Of a stretch of DNA of 64,000 nucleotides, positions 13,393 to 24,552 are shown piece by piece (position 1 is the stretch's first letter; every line of letters begins with the position of its first letter). The notes below the pieces were generated by a model. It was not told where the DNA came from. It saw nothing but the letters and a program-made list of their open reading frames with translations, and searched no databases. The position numbers and the translations under genes were made by a program. Source of the stretch: Luzula sylvatica (lineage: Eukaryota > Streptophyta > Magnoliopsida > Poales > Juncaceae); contig CAMPEJ010000016.1 of NCBI GenBank assembly GCA_946800325.1, positions 1 through 64,000 of the forward strand. The letters run 5' to 3'.

Positions 13393-15872
13393 TGGTAAAA
13401 GATACGATTCGAATGATCTACAAATATGTTATTTGAACTCCCCAAAGCATAAACAAATTGTTTTGATTCGAAAAACAAACTTTCTTAGTGTTTGTAAATT
13501 TTGGTGAAATGTTATGTAGTAAAAGATACGATTCAAATGATCTCAAAATACGTTATTTGAACTCCCCAAAGCATAAACAGATTGTTTTGAATCGAAAATT
13601 AAACTTTCTTAGTGTTTGTAAATTTTGGTGAAATGTTATGTGGTAAAAGATACGATTCAAATGATCTCAAAATACGTTATTTGAAATCCCCAAAGCATAA
13701 ACAGATTGTTTTGAATCGAAAAACAAACTTTCTTAGTGTTTGTAAATTTTGGTGAAATGTTATGTAGTAAAAGATACGATTCAAATGATCTCAAAATACG
13801 TTATTTGAAATCCCCAAAGCATAAACAGATTGTTTTGAATCGAAAAACAAACTTTCTTAGTGTTTGTAAATTTTGGTGAAATGTTATGTAGTAAAAGATA
13901 CGATTCAAATGATCTCAAAATACATTATTTGAACTCCCCAAAGCAGAAACAGATTGTTTTGAATCGAAAAACAAACTTTCTTAGTGTTTGTAAATTTTGG
14001 TGAAATGTTATGTGGTAAAATATATGATTCAAATGATCTCAAAATACATTATTTGAACTCCCCAAAGCAGAAACAGATTGGTTTGAATCGAAAAACAAAC
14101 TTTCTTAGTGTTTGTAAATTTTGGTGAAATGTTATGTAGTAAAAGATACGATTCAAATGATCTCAAAATACGTTATTTGAACTCCCCAAAGCACAAACAG
14201 ATTGTTTTGAATCGAAAAACAAACTTTTTTAGTGTTTGTAAATTTGGGTGAAATGTTATGTGGTAAAAGATACGATTCGAATGATCTACAAATATGTTAT
14301 TTGAACTCCCCAAAGCATAAACAAATTGTTTTGATTCGAAAAACAAACTTTCTTAGTGTTTGTAAATTTTGGTGAAATGTTATGTAGTAAAAGATACGAT
14401 CCAAATGATCTCAAAATACGTTATTTGAACTCCCCAAAGCATAAACAGATTGTTTTGAATCGAAAATTAAACTTTCTTAGTGTTTGTAAATTTTGGTGAA
14501 ATGTTATGTGGTAAAAGATACGATTCAAATGATCTCAAAATACGTTATTTGAAATCCCCAAAGCATAAACAGATTGTTTTGAATCGAAAAACAAACTTTC
14601 TTAGTGTTTGTAAATTTTGGTGAAATGTTATGTAGTAAAAGATACGATTCAAATGATCTCAAAATACGTTATTTGAAATCCCCAAAGCATAAACAGATTG
14701 TTTTGAATCGAAAAACAAACTTTCTTAGTGTTTGTAAATTTTGGTGAAATGTTATGTGGTAAAAGATACGATTCGAATGATCTACAAATACTTTATTTGA
14801 ACTCCCCAAAGCATAAACAGATTGTTTTGAATCGAAAATTAAACTTTCTTAGTGTTTGTAAATTTTGGTGAAATGTTATGTGGTAAAAGATACGATTCAA
14901 ATGATCTCAAAATACGTTATTTGAAATCCCCAAAGCATAAACAGATTGTTTTGAATCGAAAAACAAACTTTCTTAGTGTTTGTAAAGTTTGGTGAAATGT
15001 TATGTGGTAAAAGATACGATTCAAATGATCTCAAAATAAGTTATTTGAACTCCTCAAAGCATAAACAGATTGTTTTGAATCGAAAAACAAACTTTCTTAG
15101 TGTTTGTAAATTTTGGTGAAATGTTATGTAGTAAAAGATACGATTCCAATGATCTCAAAATACGTTATTTGAACTCCCCAAAGCATAAACAGATTGTTTT
15201 GAATCGAAAAACAAACTTTCTTAGTGTTTGTAAATTTTGGTGAAATGTTATGTGGTAAAAGATACGATTCAAATGATCTCAAAATACGTTATTTGAACTC
15301 CCCAAAGCATAAACAGATTGTTTTGAATCGAAAAACAAACTTTCTTAGTGTTTGTAAATTTTGGTGAAATGTTAGGTGGTAAAAGATACGATTCAAATGA
15401 TCTCAATATACGTTATTTGAACTCCCCAAAGCATAAACAGATTGTTTTGAATCGAAAAACAAACTTTCTTAGTGTTTGTAAATTTTGGTGAAATGCTACG
15501 TAGTAAAAGATACGATTCAAATGATCTCAAAATAAGTTATTTGAACTCCCCAAAGCATAAACAGCTTGTTTTGAATCGAAAAACAAACTTTCTTAGTGTT
15601 TGTAAATTTTGGTGAAATGTTATGTCGTAAAAGATACGATTTGAATGATCTAAAAATATGTTATTTGAACTCCCCAAAGCATAGACAAATTGTTTTGAAT
15701 CGAAAAACAAACTTTCTTAGTGTTTGTAAATTTTGGTGAAATGTTATGTAGTAAAACATACGATTCAAATGATCTCAAAATACGTTATTTGAACTCCCCA
15801 AAGCATAAACAGATTGTTTTGAATCGAAAAACAAACTTTCTTAGTGTTTGTAAATTTTGGTGAAATGTTATG
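13393..15872 (+). repeat. 20-monomer block, copy 3 of the nested duplication
   Basis: Monomers 109-128 match monomers 79-98 (9673-12152) at an offset of 30 monomers (3720 bp), and through them monomers 37-56 (4465-6944). The match extends two monomers leftward, to 13145 against 9425. The shared private changes are tatatgattc near 14020, attggtttg, gatccaaatg, actcctcaaag, gttaggtgg near 15373, gctacgtag and a tcg start at 15625. This copy lacks the aaagcgtaaac change present in the other two, so that change arose or was lost after the split. Confidence 0.9.
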
Positions 15873-16864
15873 TGGTAAAAGATACGATTCAAATGATCTC
15901 TAAATACGTTATTTGAACTCCCCAAAGCATAAACAAATTGTTTTGAATCGAAAAACAAACTTTCTTAGTGTTTGTAAATTTTTGTGAAATGTTATGTGGT
16001 AAAAGATACGATTCCAATGATCTCAAAATACGTTATTTGAACTCCCCAAAGCATAAACAGATTGTTTTGAATCGAAAAACAAACTTTCTTAGTGTTTGTA
16101 AATTTTGGTGAAATGTTATGTGGTAAAAGATACGATTCAAATGATCTCAAAATACATTATTTGAACTCCCCAAAGCAGAAACAGATTGTTTTGAATCAAA
16201 AAACAAACTTTCTTAGTGTTTGTAAATTTTGGTGAAATGTTATGTAGTAAAAGATACGATTCAAATGATCTCAAAATACGTTATTTGAACTCCCCAAAGC
16301 ACAAACAGATTGTTTTGAATCGAAAAACAAACTTTCTTAGTGTTTGTAAATTTTGGTGAAATGTTATGTGGTAAAAGATACGATTCGAATGATCTACAAA
16401 TATGTTATTTGAACTCCCCAAAGCATAAACAGATTGTTTTGAATCGAAAAACAAACTTTCTTAGTGTTTGTAAATTTTGGTGAAATGTCATGTAGTAAAA
16501 GATACGATTCAAATGATCTCAAAATACGTTATTTGAACTCCCCAAAGCATAAACAGATTGTTTTGAATCGAAAAACAAACTTTCTTAGTGTTTGAAAATT
16601 TTGGTGAAATGTTATGTGGTAAAAGATACGATTTGAATGATCTAAAAATATGTTATTTGAACTCCCCAAAGCATAGACAAATTGTTTTGAATCGAAAAAC
16701 AAACTTTCTTAGTGTTTGTAAATTTTGGTGAAATGTTATGTAGTAAAACATACGATTCAAATGATCTCAAAATACGTTATTTGAACTCCCCAAAGCATAA
16801 ACAGATTGTTTTGAATCGAAAAACAAACTTTCTTAGTGTTTGTAAATTTTGGTGAAATGTTATG
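15873..16864 (+). repeat. 8-monomer HOR variant (992 bp), copy 1
   Basis: Monomers 129-136 read L-C-M-H-G-N-T-K. The G monomer at 16369 has the G1 head (t35) but a consensus tail (no a64 or t75), so it looks like a G1/N-type hybrid made when positions 6-17 of the canonical HOR were lost. The M monomer has gaatcaaaaaac, and the N monomer at 16493 has tttgaaaatt. The same 8-mer recurs 40 monomers later, at 20833. Confidence 0.85.
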
Positions 16865-19220
16865 TGGTAAAAGATACGATTCAAATGATCTCTAAATACT
16901 TTATTTGAACTCCCCAAAGCATAAACAAATTGTTTTGAATCGAAAAACAAACTTTCTTAGTGTTTGTAAATTTTTGTGAAATGTTATGTGGTAAAAGATA
17001 CGATTCCAATGATCTCAAAATACGTTATTTGAACTCCCCAAAGCATAAACAGATTGTTTTGAATCGAAAAACAAACTTTCTTAGTGTTTGTAAATTTTGG
17101 TGAAATGTTATGTGGTAAAAGATACGATTCAAATGATCTCAAAATACATTATTTGAACTCCCCAGAGCAGAAACAGATTGTTTTGAATCGAAAAACAAAC
17201 TTTCTTAGTGTTTGTAAATTTTGGTGAAATGTTATGTAGTAAAAGATACGATTCAAATGATCTCAAAATACGTTATTTGAACTCCCCAAAGCACAAACAG
17301 ATTGTTTTGAATCGAAAAACAAACTTTCTTAGTGTTTGTAAATTTTGGTGAAATGTTATGTGGTAAAAGATACGATTCGAATGATCTACAAATATGTTAT
17401 TTGAACTCCCCAAAGCATAAACAAATTGTTTTGATTCGAAAAACAAACTTTCTTAGTGTTTGTAAATTTTGGTGAAATGTTATGTAGTAAAAGATACGAT
17501 TCAAATGATCTCAAAATACGTTATTTGAACTCCCCAAAGCATAAATAGATTGTTTTGAATCGAAAATTAAACTTTCTTAGTGTTTGTAAATTTTGGTGAA
17601 ATGTTATGTGGTAAAAGATACGATTCAAATGATCTCAAAATACGTTATTTGAAATCCCCAAAGCATAAACAGATTGTTTTGAATCGAAAAACAAACTTTC
17701 TTAGTGTTTGTAAATTTTGGTGAAATGTTATGTAGTAAAAGATACGATTCAAATGATCTCAAAATACGTTATTTGAAATCCCCAAAGCATAAACAGATTG
17801 TTTTGAATCGAAAAACAAACTTTCTTAGTGTTTGTAAATTTTGGTGAAATGTTATGTGGTAAAAGATACGATTCAAATGATCTCAAAATACATTATTTGA
17901 ACTCCCCAAATCAGAAACAGATTGTTTTGAATCGAAAAACAAACTTTCTTAGTGTTTGTAAATTTTGGTGAAATGTTATGTAGTAAAAGATACGATTCAA
18001 ATGATCTCAAAATACGTTATTTGAACTCCCCAAAGCATAAACAGATTGTTTTGAATCGAAAAACAAACTTTCTTAGTGTTTGTAAATTTTGGTGAAATGT
18101 TATGTAGTAAAAGATACGATTCCAATGATCTCAAAATACGTTATTTGAACTCCCCAAAGCATAAACAGATTGTTTTGAATCGAAAAACAAACTTTCTTAG
18201 TGTTTGTAAATTTTGGTGAAATGTTATGTGGTAAAAGATACGATTCGAATGATCTACAAATACTTTATTTGAACTCCCCAAAGCATAAACAGATTGTTTT
18301 GAATCGAAAATTAAACTTTCTTAGTGTTTGTAAATTTTGGTGAAATGTTATGTGGTAAAAGATACGATTCAAATGATCTCAAAATACGTTATTTGAAATC
18401 CCCAAAGCATAAACAGATTGTTTTGAATCGAAAAACAAACTTTCTTAGTGTTTGTAAAGTTTGGTGAAATGTTATGTGGTAAAAGATACGATTCAAATGA
18501 TCTCAAAATAAGTTATTTGAACTCCCCAAAGCATAAACAGATTGTTTTGAATCGAAAAACAAACTTTCTTAGTGTTTGTAAATTTTGGTGAAATGTTATG
18601 TAGTAAAAGATACGATTCCAATGATCTCAAAATACGTTATTTGAACTCCCCAAAGCATAAACAGATTGTTTTGAATCGAAAAACAAACTTTCTTAGTGTT
18701 TGTAAATTTTGGTGAAATGTTATGTGGTAAAAGATACGATTCAACTGATCTCAAAATACGTTATTTGAACTCCCCAAAGCATAAACAGATTGTTTTGAAT
18801 CGAAAAACAAACTTTCTTAGTGTTTGTAAATTTTGGTGAAATGTTATGTGGTAAAAGATACGATTCAAATGATCTCAATATACGTTATTTGAACTCCCCA
18901 AAGCATAAACAGATTGTTTTGAATCGAAAAACAAACTTTCTTAGTGTTTGTAAATTTTGGTGTAATGTTACGTAGTAAAAGATACGATTCAAATGATCTC
19001 AAAATACGTTATTTGAACTCCCCAAAGCATAAACAGATTGTTTTGAATCGAAAAACAAACATTCTTAGTGTTTGTAAATTTTGGTGAAATGTTATGTGGT
19101 AAAAGATACGATTTGAATGATCTAAAAATATGTTATTTGAACTCCCCAAAGCATAGACAAATTGTTTTGAATCGAAAAACAAACTTTCTTAGTGTTTGTA
19201 AATTTTGGTGAAATGTTATG
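16865..19220 (+). repeat. 19-monomer HOR, canonical order without the final K
   Basis: Monomers 137-155 follow the canonical order L-C-M-H-G1-J-D1-D2-M-N-C-GJ-DQ-S-C-N-P-N-T, then pass to an N instead of K. The L monomer has tactttat (t36), and the M monomers carry cagagcag (17161 region) and aaatcag (17906 region) as single-copy changes. The N at 18973 has aacattctt, a marker of the 10-mer units further right. Confidence 0.9.
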
Positions 19221-19964
19221 TAGTAAAAGATACGATTCAAATGATCTCAAAATACGTTATTTGAACTCCCCAAAGCATAAACAGATTGTTTTGAATCGAA
19301 AAACAAACTTTCTTAGTGTTTGTAAATTTTGGTGAAATGTTATGTAGTAAAAGATACGATTCCAATGATCTCAAAATACGTTATTTGAACTCCCCAAAGC
19401 ATAAACAGATTGTTTTGAATCGAAAAACAAACTTTCTTAGTGTTTGTAAATTTTGGTGAAATGTTATGTGGTAAAAGATACGATTCGAATGATCTACAAA
19501 TACTTTATTTGAACTCCCGAAAGCATAAACAGATTGTTTTGAATCGAAAATTAAACTTTCTTAGTGTTTGTAAATTTTGGTGAAATGTTATGTGGTAAAA
19601 GATACGATTCAAATGATCTCAAAATACGTTATTTGAAATCCCCAAAGCATAAACAGATTGTTTTGAATCGAAAAACAAACTTTCTTAGTGTTTGTAAAGT
19701 TTGGTGAAATGTTATGTGGTAAAAGATACGATTCAAATGATCTCAAAATAAGTTATTTGAACTCCCCAAAGCATAAACAGATTGTTTTGAATCGAAAAAC
19801 AAACTTTCTTAGTGTTTGTAAATTTTGGTGAAATGTTATGTAGTAAAAGATACGATTCCAATGATCTCAAAATACGTTATTTGAACTCCCCAAAGCATAA
19901 ACAGATTGTTTTGAATCGAAAAACAAACTTTCTTAGTGTTTGTAAAGTTTGGTGAAATGTTATG
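19221..19964 (+). repeat. Six monomers, N-C-GJ-DQ-S-C/Q hybrid
   Basis: Monomers 156-160 restart the second half of the HOR (N-C-GJ-DQ-S), so with 17981-19220 they form one and a half copies of a 10-monomer repeat. The GJ at 19469 has cccgaaag, which returns in the GJ at 23561. The stretch ends in a hybrid monomer (19841-19964), listed separately. Confidence 0.85.
19841..19964 (+). repeat. Hybrid monomer C head / DQ tail
   Basis: The start is tag with c19 (type C), but the end has g107 (aaagtttgg, marker Q), which normally sits on D monomers and precedes S. Base 46 is the non-D base, so the switch lies between bases 46 and 107. It is followed by an S with actcctcaaag, as a DQ would be. It looks like the product of an unequal exchange in register between a C and a DQ monomer; gene conversion is an alternative. 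Confidence 0.7.
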
Positions 19965-20832
19965 TGGTAAAAGATACGATTCAAATGATCTCAAAATAAG
20001 TTATTTGAACTCCTCAAAGCATAAACAGATTGTTTTGAATCGAAAAACAAACTTTCTTAGTGTTTGTAAATTTTGGTGAAATGTTATGTAGTAAAAGATA
20101 CGATTCCAATGATCTCAAAATACGTTATTTGAACTCCCCAAAGCATAAACAGATTGTTTTGAATCGAAAAACAAACTTTCTTAGTGTTTGTAAATTTTGG
20201 TGAAATGTTATGTGGTAAAAGATACGATTCAAATGATCTCAAAATACGTTATTTGAACTCCCCAAAGCATAAACAGATTGTTTTGAATCGAAAAACAAAC
20301 TTTCTTAGTGTTTGTAAATTTTGGTGAAATGTTATGTGGTAAAAGATACGATTCAAATGATCTCAATATACGTTATTTGAACTCCCCAAAGCATAAACAG
20401 ATTGTTTTGAATCGAAAAACAAACTTTCTTAGTGTTTGTAAATTTTGGTGAAATGCTACGTAGTAAAAGATACGATTCAAATGATCTCAAAATACGTTAT
20501 TTGAACTCCCCAAAGCATAAACAGATTGTTTTGAATCGAAAAACAAACTTTCTTAGTGTTTGTAAATTTTGGTGAAATGTTATGTCGTAAAAGATACGAT
20601 TTGAATGATCTAAAAATATGTTATTTGAACTCCCCAAAGCATAGACAAATTGTTTTGAATCGAAAAACAAACTTTCTTAGTGTTTGTAAATTTTGGTGAA
20701 ATGTTATGTAGTAAAACATACGATTCAAATGATCTCAAAATACGTTATTTGAACTCCCCAAAGCATAAACAGATTGTTTTGAATCGAAAAACAAACTTTC
20801 TTAGTGTTTGTAAATTTTGGTGAAATGTTATG
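19965..20832 (+). repeat. Seven monomers, S-C-N-P-N-T-K
   Basis: Monomers 162-168 are the last seven positions of the canonical HOR. They match monomers 122-128 (15005-15872) at an offset of 40 monomers (4960 bp), sharing actcctcaaag in S, gctacgtag before the N and the tcg start of T at 20585. The gttaggtgg change of the older copies is absent. Confidence 0.87.
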
Positions 20833-21824
20833 TGGTAAAAGATACGATTCAAATGATCTCTAAATACGTTATTTGAACTCCCCAAAGCATAAACAAATTG
20901 TTTTGAATCGAAAAACAAACTTTCTTAGTGTTTGTAAATTTTTGTGAAATGTTATGTGGTAAAAGATACGATTCCAATGATCTCAAAATACGTTATTTGA
21001 ACTCCCCAAAGCATAAACAGATTGTTTTGAATCGAAAAACAAACTTTCTTAGTGTTTGTAAATTTTGGTGAAATGTTATGTGGTAAAAGATACGATTCAA
21101 ATGATCTCAAAATACATTATTTGAACTCCCCAAAGCAGAAACAGATTGTTTTGAATCAAAAAACAAACTTTTTTAGTGTTTGTAAATTTTGGTGAAATGT
21201 TATGTAGTAAAAGATACGATTCAAATGATCTCAAAATACGTTATTTGAACTCCCCAAAGCACAAACAGATTGTTTTGAATCGAAAAACAAACTTTCTTAG
21301 TGTTTGTAAATTTTGGTGAAATGTTATGTGGTAAAAGATACGATTCGAATGATCTACAAATATGTTATTTGTACTCCCCAAAGCATAAACAGATTGTTTT
21401 GAATCGAAAAACAAACTTTCTTAGTGTTTGTAAATTTTGGTGAAATGTTATGTAGTAAAAGATACGATTCAAATGATCTCAAAATACGTTATTTGAACTC
21501 CCCAAAGCATAAACAGATTGTTTTGAATCGAAAAACAAACTTTCTTAGTGTTTGAAAATTTTGGTGAAATGTTATGTGGTAAAAGATACGATTTGAATGA
21601 TCTAAAAATATGTTATTTGAACTCCCCAAAGCATAGACAAATTGTTTTGAATCGAAAAACAAACTTTCTTAGTGTTTGTAAATTTTGGTGAAATGTTATG
21701 TAGTAAAACATACGATTCAAATGATCTCAAAATACGTTATTTGAACTCCCCAAAGCATAAACAGATTGTTTTGAATCGAAAAACAAACTTTCTTAGTGTT
21801 TGTAAATTTTGGTGAAATGTTATG
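20833..21824 (+). repeat. 8-monomer HOR variant (992 bp), copy 2
   Basis: Monomers 169-176 repeat L-C-M-H-G-N-T-K of 15873-16864 at an offset of 4960 bp, including gaatcaaaaaac in M, the G1-head hybrid G and tttgaaaatt in N. Private here are ttttttag in the M and tttgtactcc in the G monomer. With the flanking units, the match at this offset runs from 15005-16988 to 19965-21948, 16 monomers. Confidence 0.87.
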
Positions 21825-22072
21825 TGGTAAAAGATACGATTCAAATGATCTCTAAATACTTTATTTGAACTCCCCAAAGCATAAACAAATTGTTTTGAAT
21901 CGAAAAACAAACTTTCTTAGTGTTTGTAAATTTTTGTGAAATGTTATGTGGTAAAAGATACGATTCAAATGATCTCTAAATACATTATTTGAACTCCCCA
22001 AAGCAGAAACAGATTGTTTTGAATCGAAAAACAAACTTTCTTAGTGTTTGTAAATTTTGGTGAAATGTTATG
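21825..22072 (+). repeat. L monomer followed by an L/M hybrid monomer
   Basis: The L at 21825 has tactttat like the L at 16865. The next monomer, 21949-22072, has the L base t29 (gatctctaaa) but then the M bases a36 and g58 (tacattat, cagaaac) and an ordinary tail. It replaces the eight monomers C to M found at 16989-17980 in the related copy, so seven monomers are missing. The hybrid may be the deletion point; a chance a-to-t change in an ordinary M cannot be excluded. Confidence 0.65.
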
Positions 22073-23312
22073 TAGTAAAAGATACGATTCAAATGATCTC
22101 AAAATACGTTATTTGAACTCCCCAAAGCATAAACAGATTGTTTTGAATCGAAAAACAAACTTTCTTAGTGTTTGTAAATTTTAGTGAAATGTTATGTAGT
22201 AAAAGATACGATTCCAATGATCTCAAAATACGTTATTTGAACTCCCCAAAGCATAAACAGATTGTTTTGAATCGAAAAACAAACTTTCTTAGTGTTTGTA
22301 AATTTTGGTGAAATGTTATGTGGTAAAAGATACGATTCGAATGATCTACAAATACTTTATTTGAACTCCCCAAAGCATAAACAGATTGTTTTGAATCGAA
22401 AATTAAACTTTCTTAGTGTTTGTAAATTTTGGTGAAATGTTATGTGGTAAAAGATACGATTCAAATGATCTCAAAATACGTTATTTGAAATCCCCAAAGC
22501 ATAAACAGATTGTTTTGAATCGAAAAACAAACTTTCTTAGTGTTTGTAAAGTTTGGTGAAATGTTATGTGGTAAAAGATACGATTCAAATGATCTCAAAA
22601 TAAGTTATTTGAACTCCCCAAAGCATAAACAGATTGTTTTGAATCGAAAAACAAACTTTCTTAGTGTTTGTAAATTTTGGTGAAATGTTATGTAGTAAAA
22701 GATACGATTCCAATGATCTCAAAATACGTTATTTGAACTCCCCAAAGCATAAACAGATTGTTTTGAATCGAAAAACAAACTTTCTTAGTGTTTGTAAATT
22801 TTGGTGAAATGTTATGTGGTAAAAGATACGATTCAAATGATCTCAAAATACGTTATTTGAACTCCCCAAAGCATAAACAGATTGTTTTGAATCGAAAAAC
22901 AAACTTTCTTAGTGTTTGTAAATTTTGGTGAAATGTTATGTGGTAAAAGATACGATTCAAATGATCTCAATATACGTTATTTGAACTCCCCAAAGCATAA
23001 ACAGATTGTTTTGAATCGAAAAACAAACTTTCTTAGTGTTTGTAAATTTTGGTGAAATGTTACGTAGTAAAAGATACGATTCAAATGATCTCAAAATACG
23101 TTATTTGAACTCCCCAAAGCATAAACAGATTGTTTTGAATCGAAAAACAAACATTCTTAGTGTTTGTAAATTTTGGTGAAATGTTATGTGGTAAAAGATA
23201 CGATTTGAATGATCTAAAAATATGTTATTTGAACTCCCCAAAGCATAGACAAATTGTTTTGAATCGAAAAACAAACTTTCTTAGTGTTTGTAAATTTTGG
23301 TGAAATGTTATG
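22073..23312 (+). repeat. 10-monomer HOR variant (1240 bp), first copy
   Basis: Monomers 179-188 read N-C-GJ-DQ-S-C-N-P-N-T, the second half of the canonical HOR. The second N has aacattctt. They match 17981-19220 at an offset of 33 monomers (4092 bp). A single-copy change, aattttagtg, lies near 22180. Confidence 0.88.
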
Positions 23313-24552
23313 TAGTAAAAGATACGATTCAAATGATCTCAAAATACGTTATTTGAACTCCCCAAAGCATAAACAGATTGTTTTGAATCGAAAAACAAAC
23401 TTTCTTAGTGTTTGTAAATTTTGGTGAAATGTTATGTAGTAAAAGATACGATTCCAATGATCTCAAAATACGTTATTTGAACTCCCCAAAGCATAAACAG
23501 ATTGTTTTGAATCGAAAAACAAAATTTCTTAGTGTTTGTAAATTTTGGTGATATGTTATGTGGTAAAAGATACGATTCGAATGATCTACAAATACTTTAT
23601 TTGAACTCCCGAAAGCATAAACAGATTGTTTTGAATCGAAAATTAAACTTTCTTAGTGTTTGTAAATTTTGGTGAAATGTTATGTGGTAAAAGATACGAT
23701 TCAAATGATCTCAAAATACGTTATTTGAAATCCCCAAAGCATAAACAGATTGTTTTGAATCGAAAAACAAACTTTCTTAGTGTTTGTAAAGTTTGGTGAA
23801 ATGTTATGTGGTAAAAGATACGATTCAAATGATCTCAAAATAAGTTATTTGAACTCCCCAAAGCATAAACAGATTGTTTTGAATCGAAAAACAAACTTTC
23901 TTAGTGTTTGTAAATTTTGGTGAAATGTTATGTAGTAAAAGATACGATTCCAATGATCTCAAAATACGTTATTTGAACTCCCCAAAGCATAAACAGATTG
24001 TTTTGAATCGAAAAACAAACTTTCTTAGTGTTTGTAAATTTTGGTGAAATGTTATGTGGTAAAAGATACGATTCAAATGATCTCAAAATACGTTATTTGA
24101 ACTCCCCAAAGCATAAACAGATTGTTTTGAATCGAAAAACAAACTTTCTTAGTGTTTGTAAATTTTGGTGAAATGTTATGTGGTAAAAGATACGATTCAA
24201 ATGATCTCAATATACGTTATTTGAACTCCCCAAAGCATAAACAGATTGTTTTGAATCGAAAAACAAACTTTCTTAGTGTTTGTAAATTTTGGTGAAATGT
24301 TACGTAGTAAAAGATACGATTCAAATGATCTCAAAATACGTTATTTGAACTCCCCAAAGCATAAACAGATTGTTTTGAATCGAAAAACAAACATTCTTAG
24401 TGTTTGTAAATTTTGGTGAAATGTTATGTGGTAAAAGATACGATTTGAATGATCTAAAAATATGTTATTTGAACTCCCCAAAGCATAGACAAATTGTTTT
24501 GAATCGAAAAACAAACTTTCTTAGTGTTTGTAAATTTTGGTGAAATGTTATG
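23313..24552 (+). repeat. 10-monomer HOR variant (1240 bp), second copy
   Basis: Monomers 189-198 repeat the order of the preceding 1240 bp in tandem, with aacattctt again in the second N. The C monomer has aaaatttctt and the single-copy change gatatgtt; the GJ has cccgaaag, shared with the GJ at 19469. The first five monomers match 19221-19840 at an offset of 4092 bp. Confidence 0.88.
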
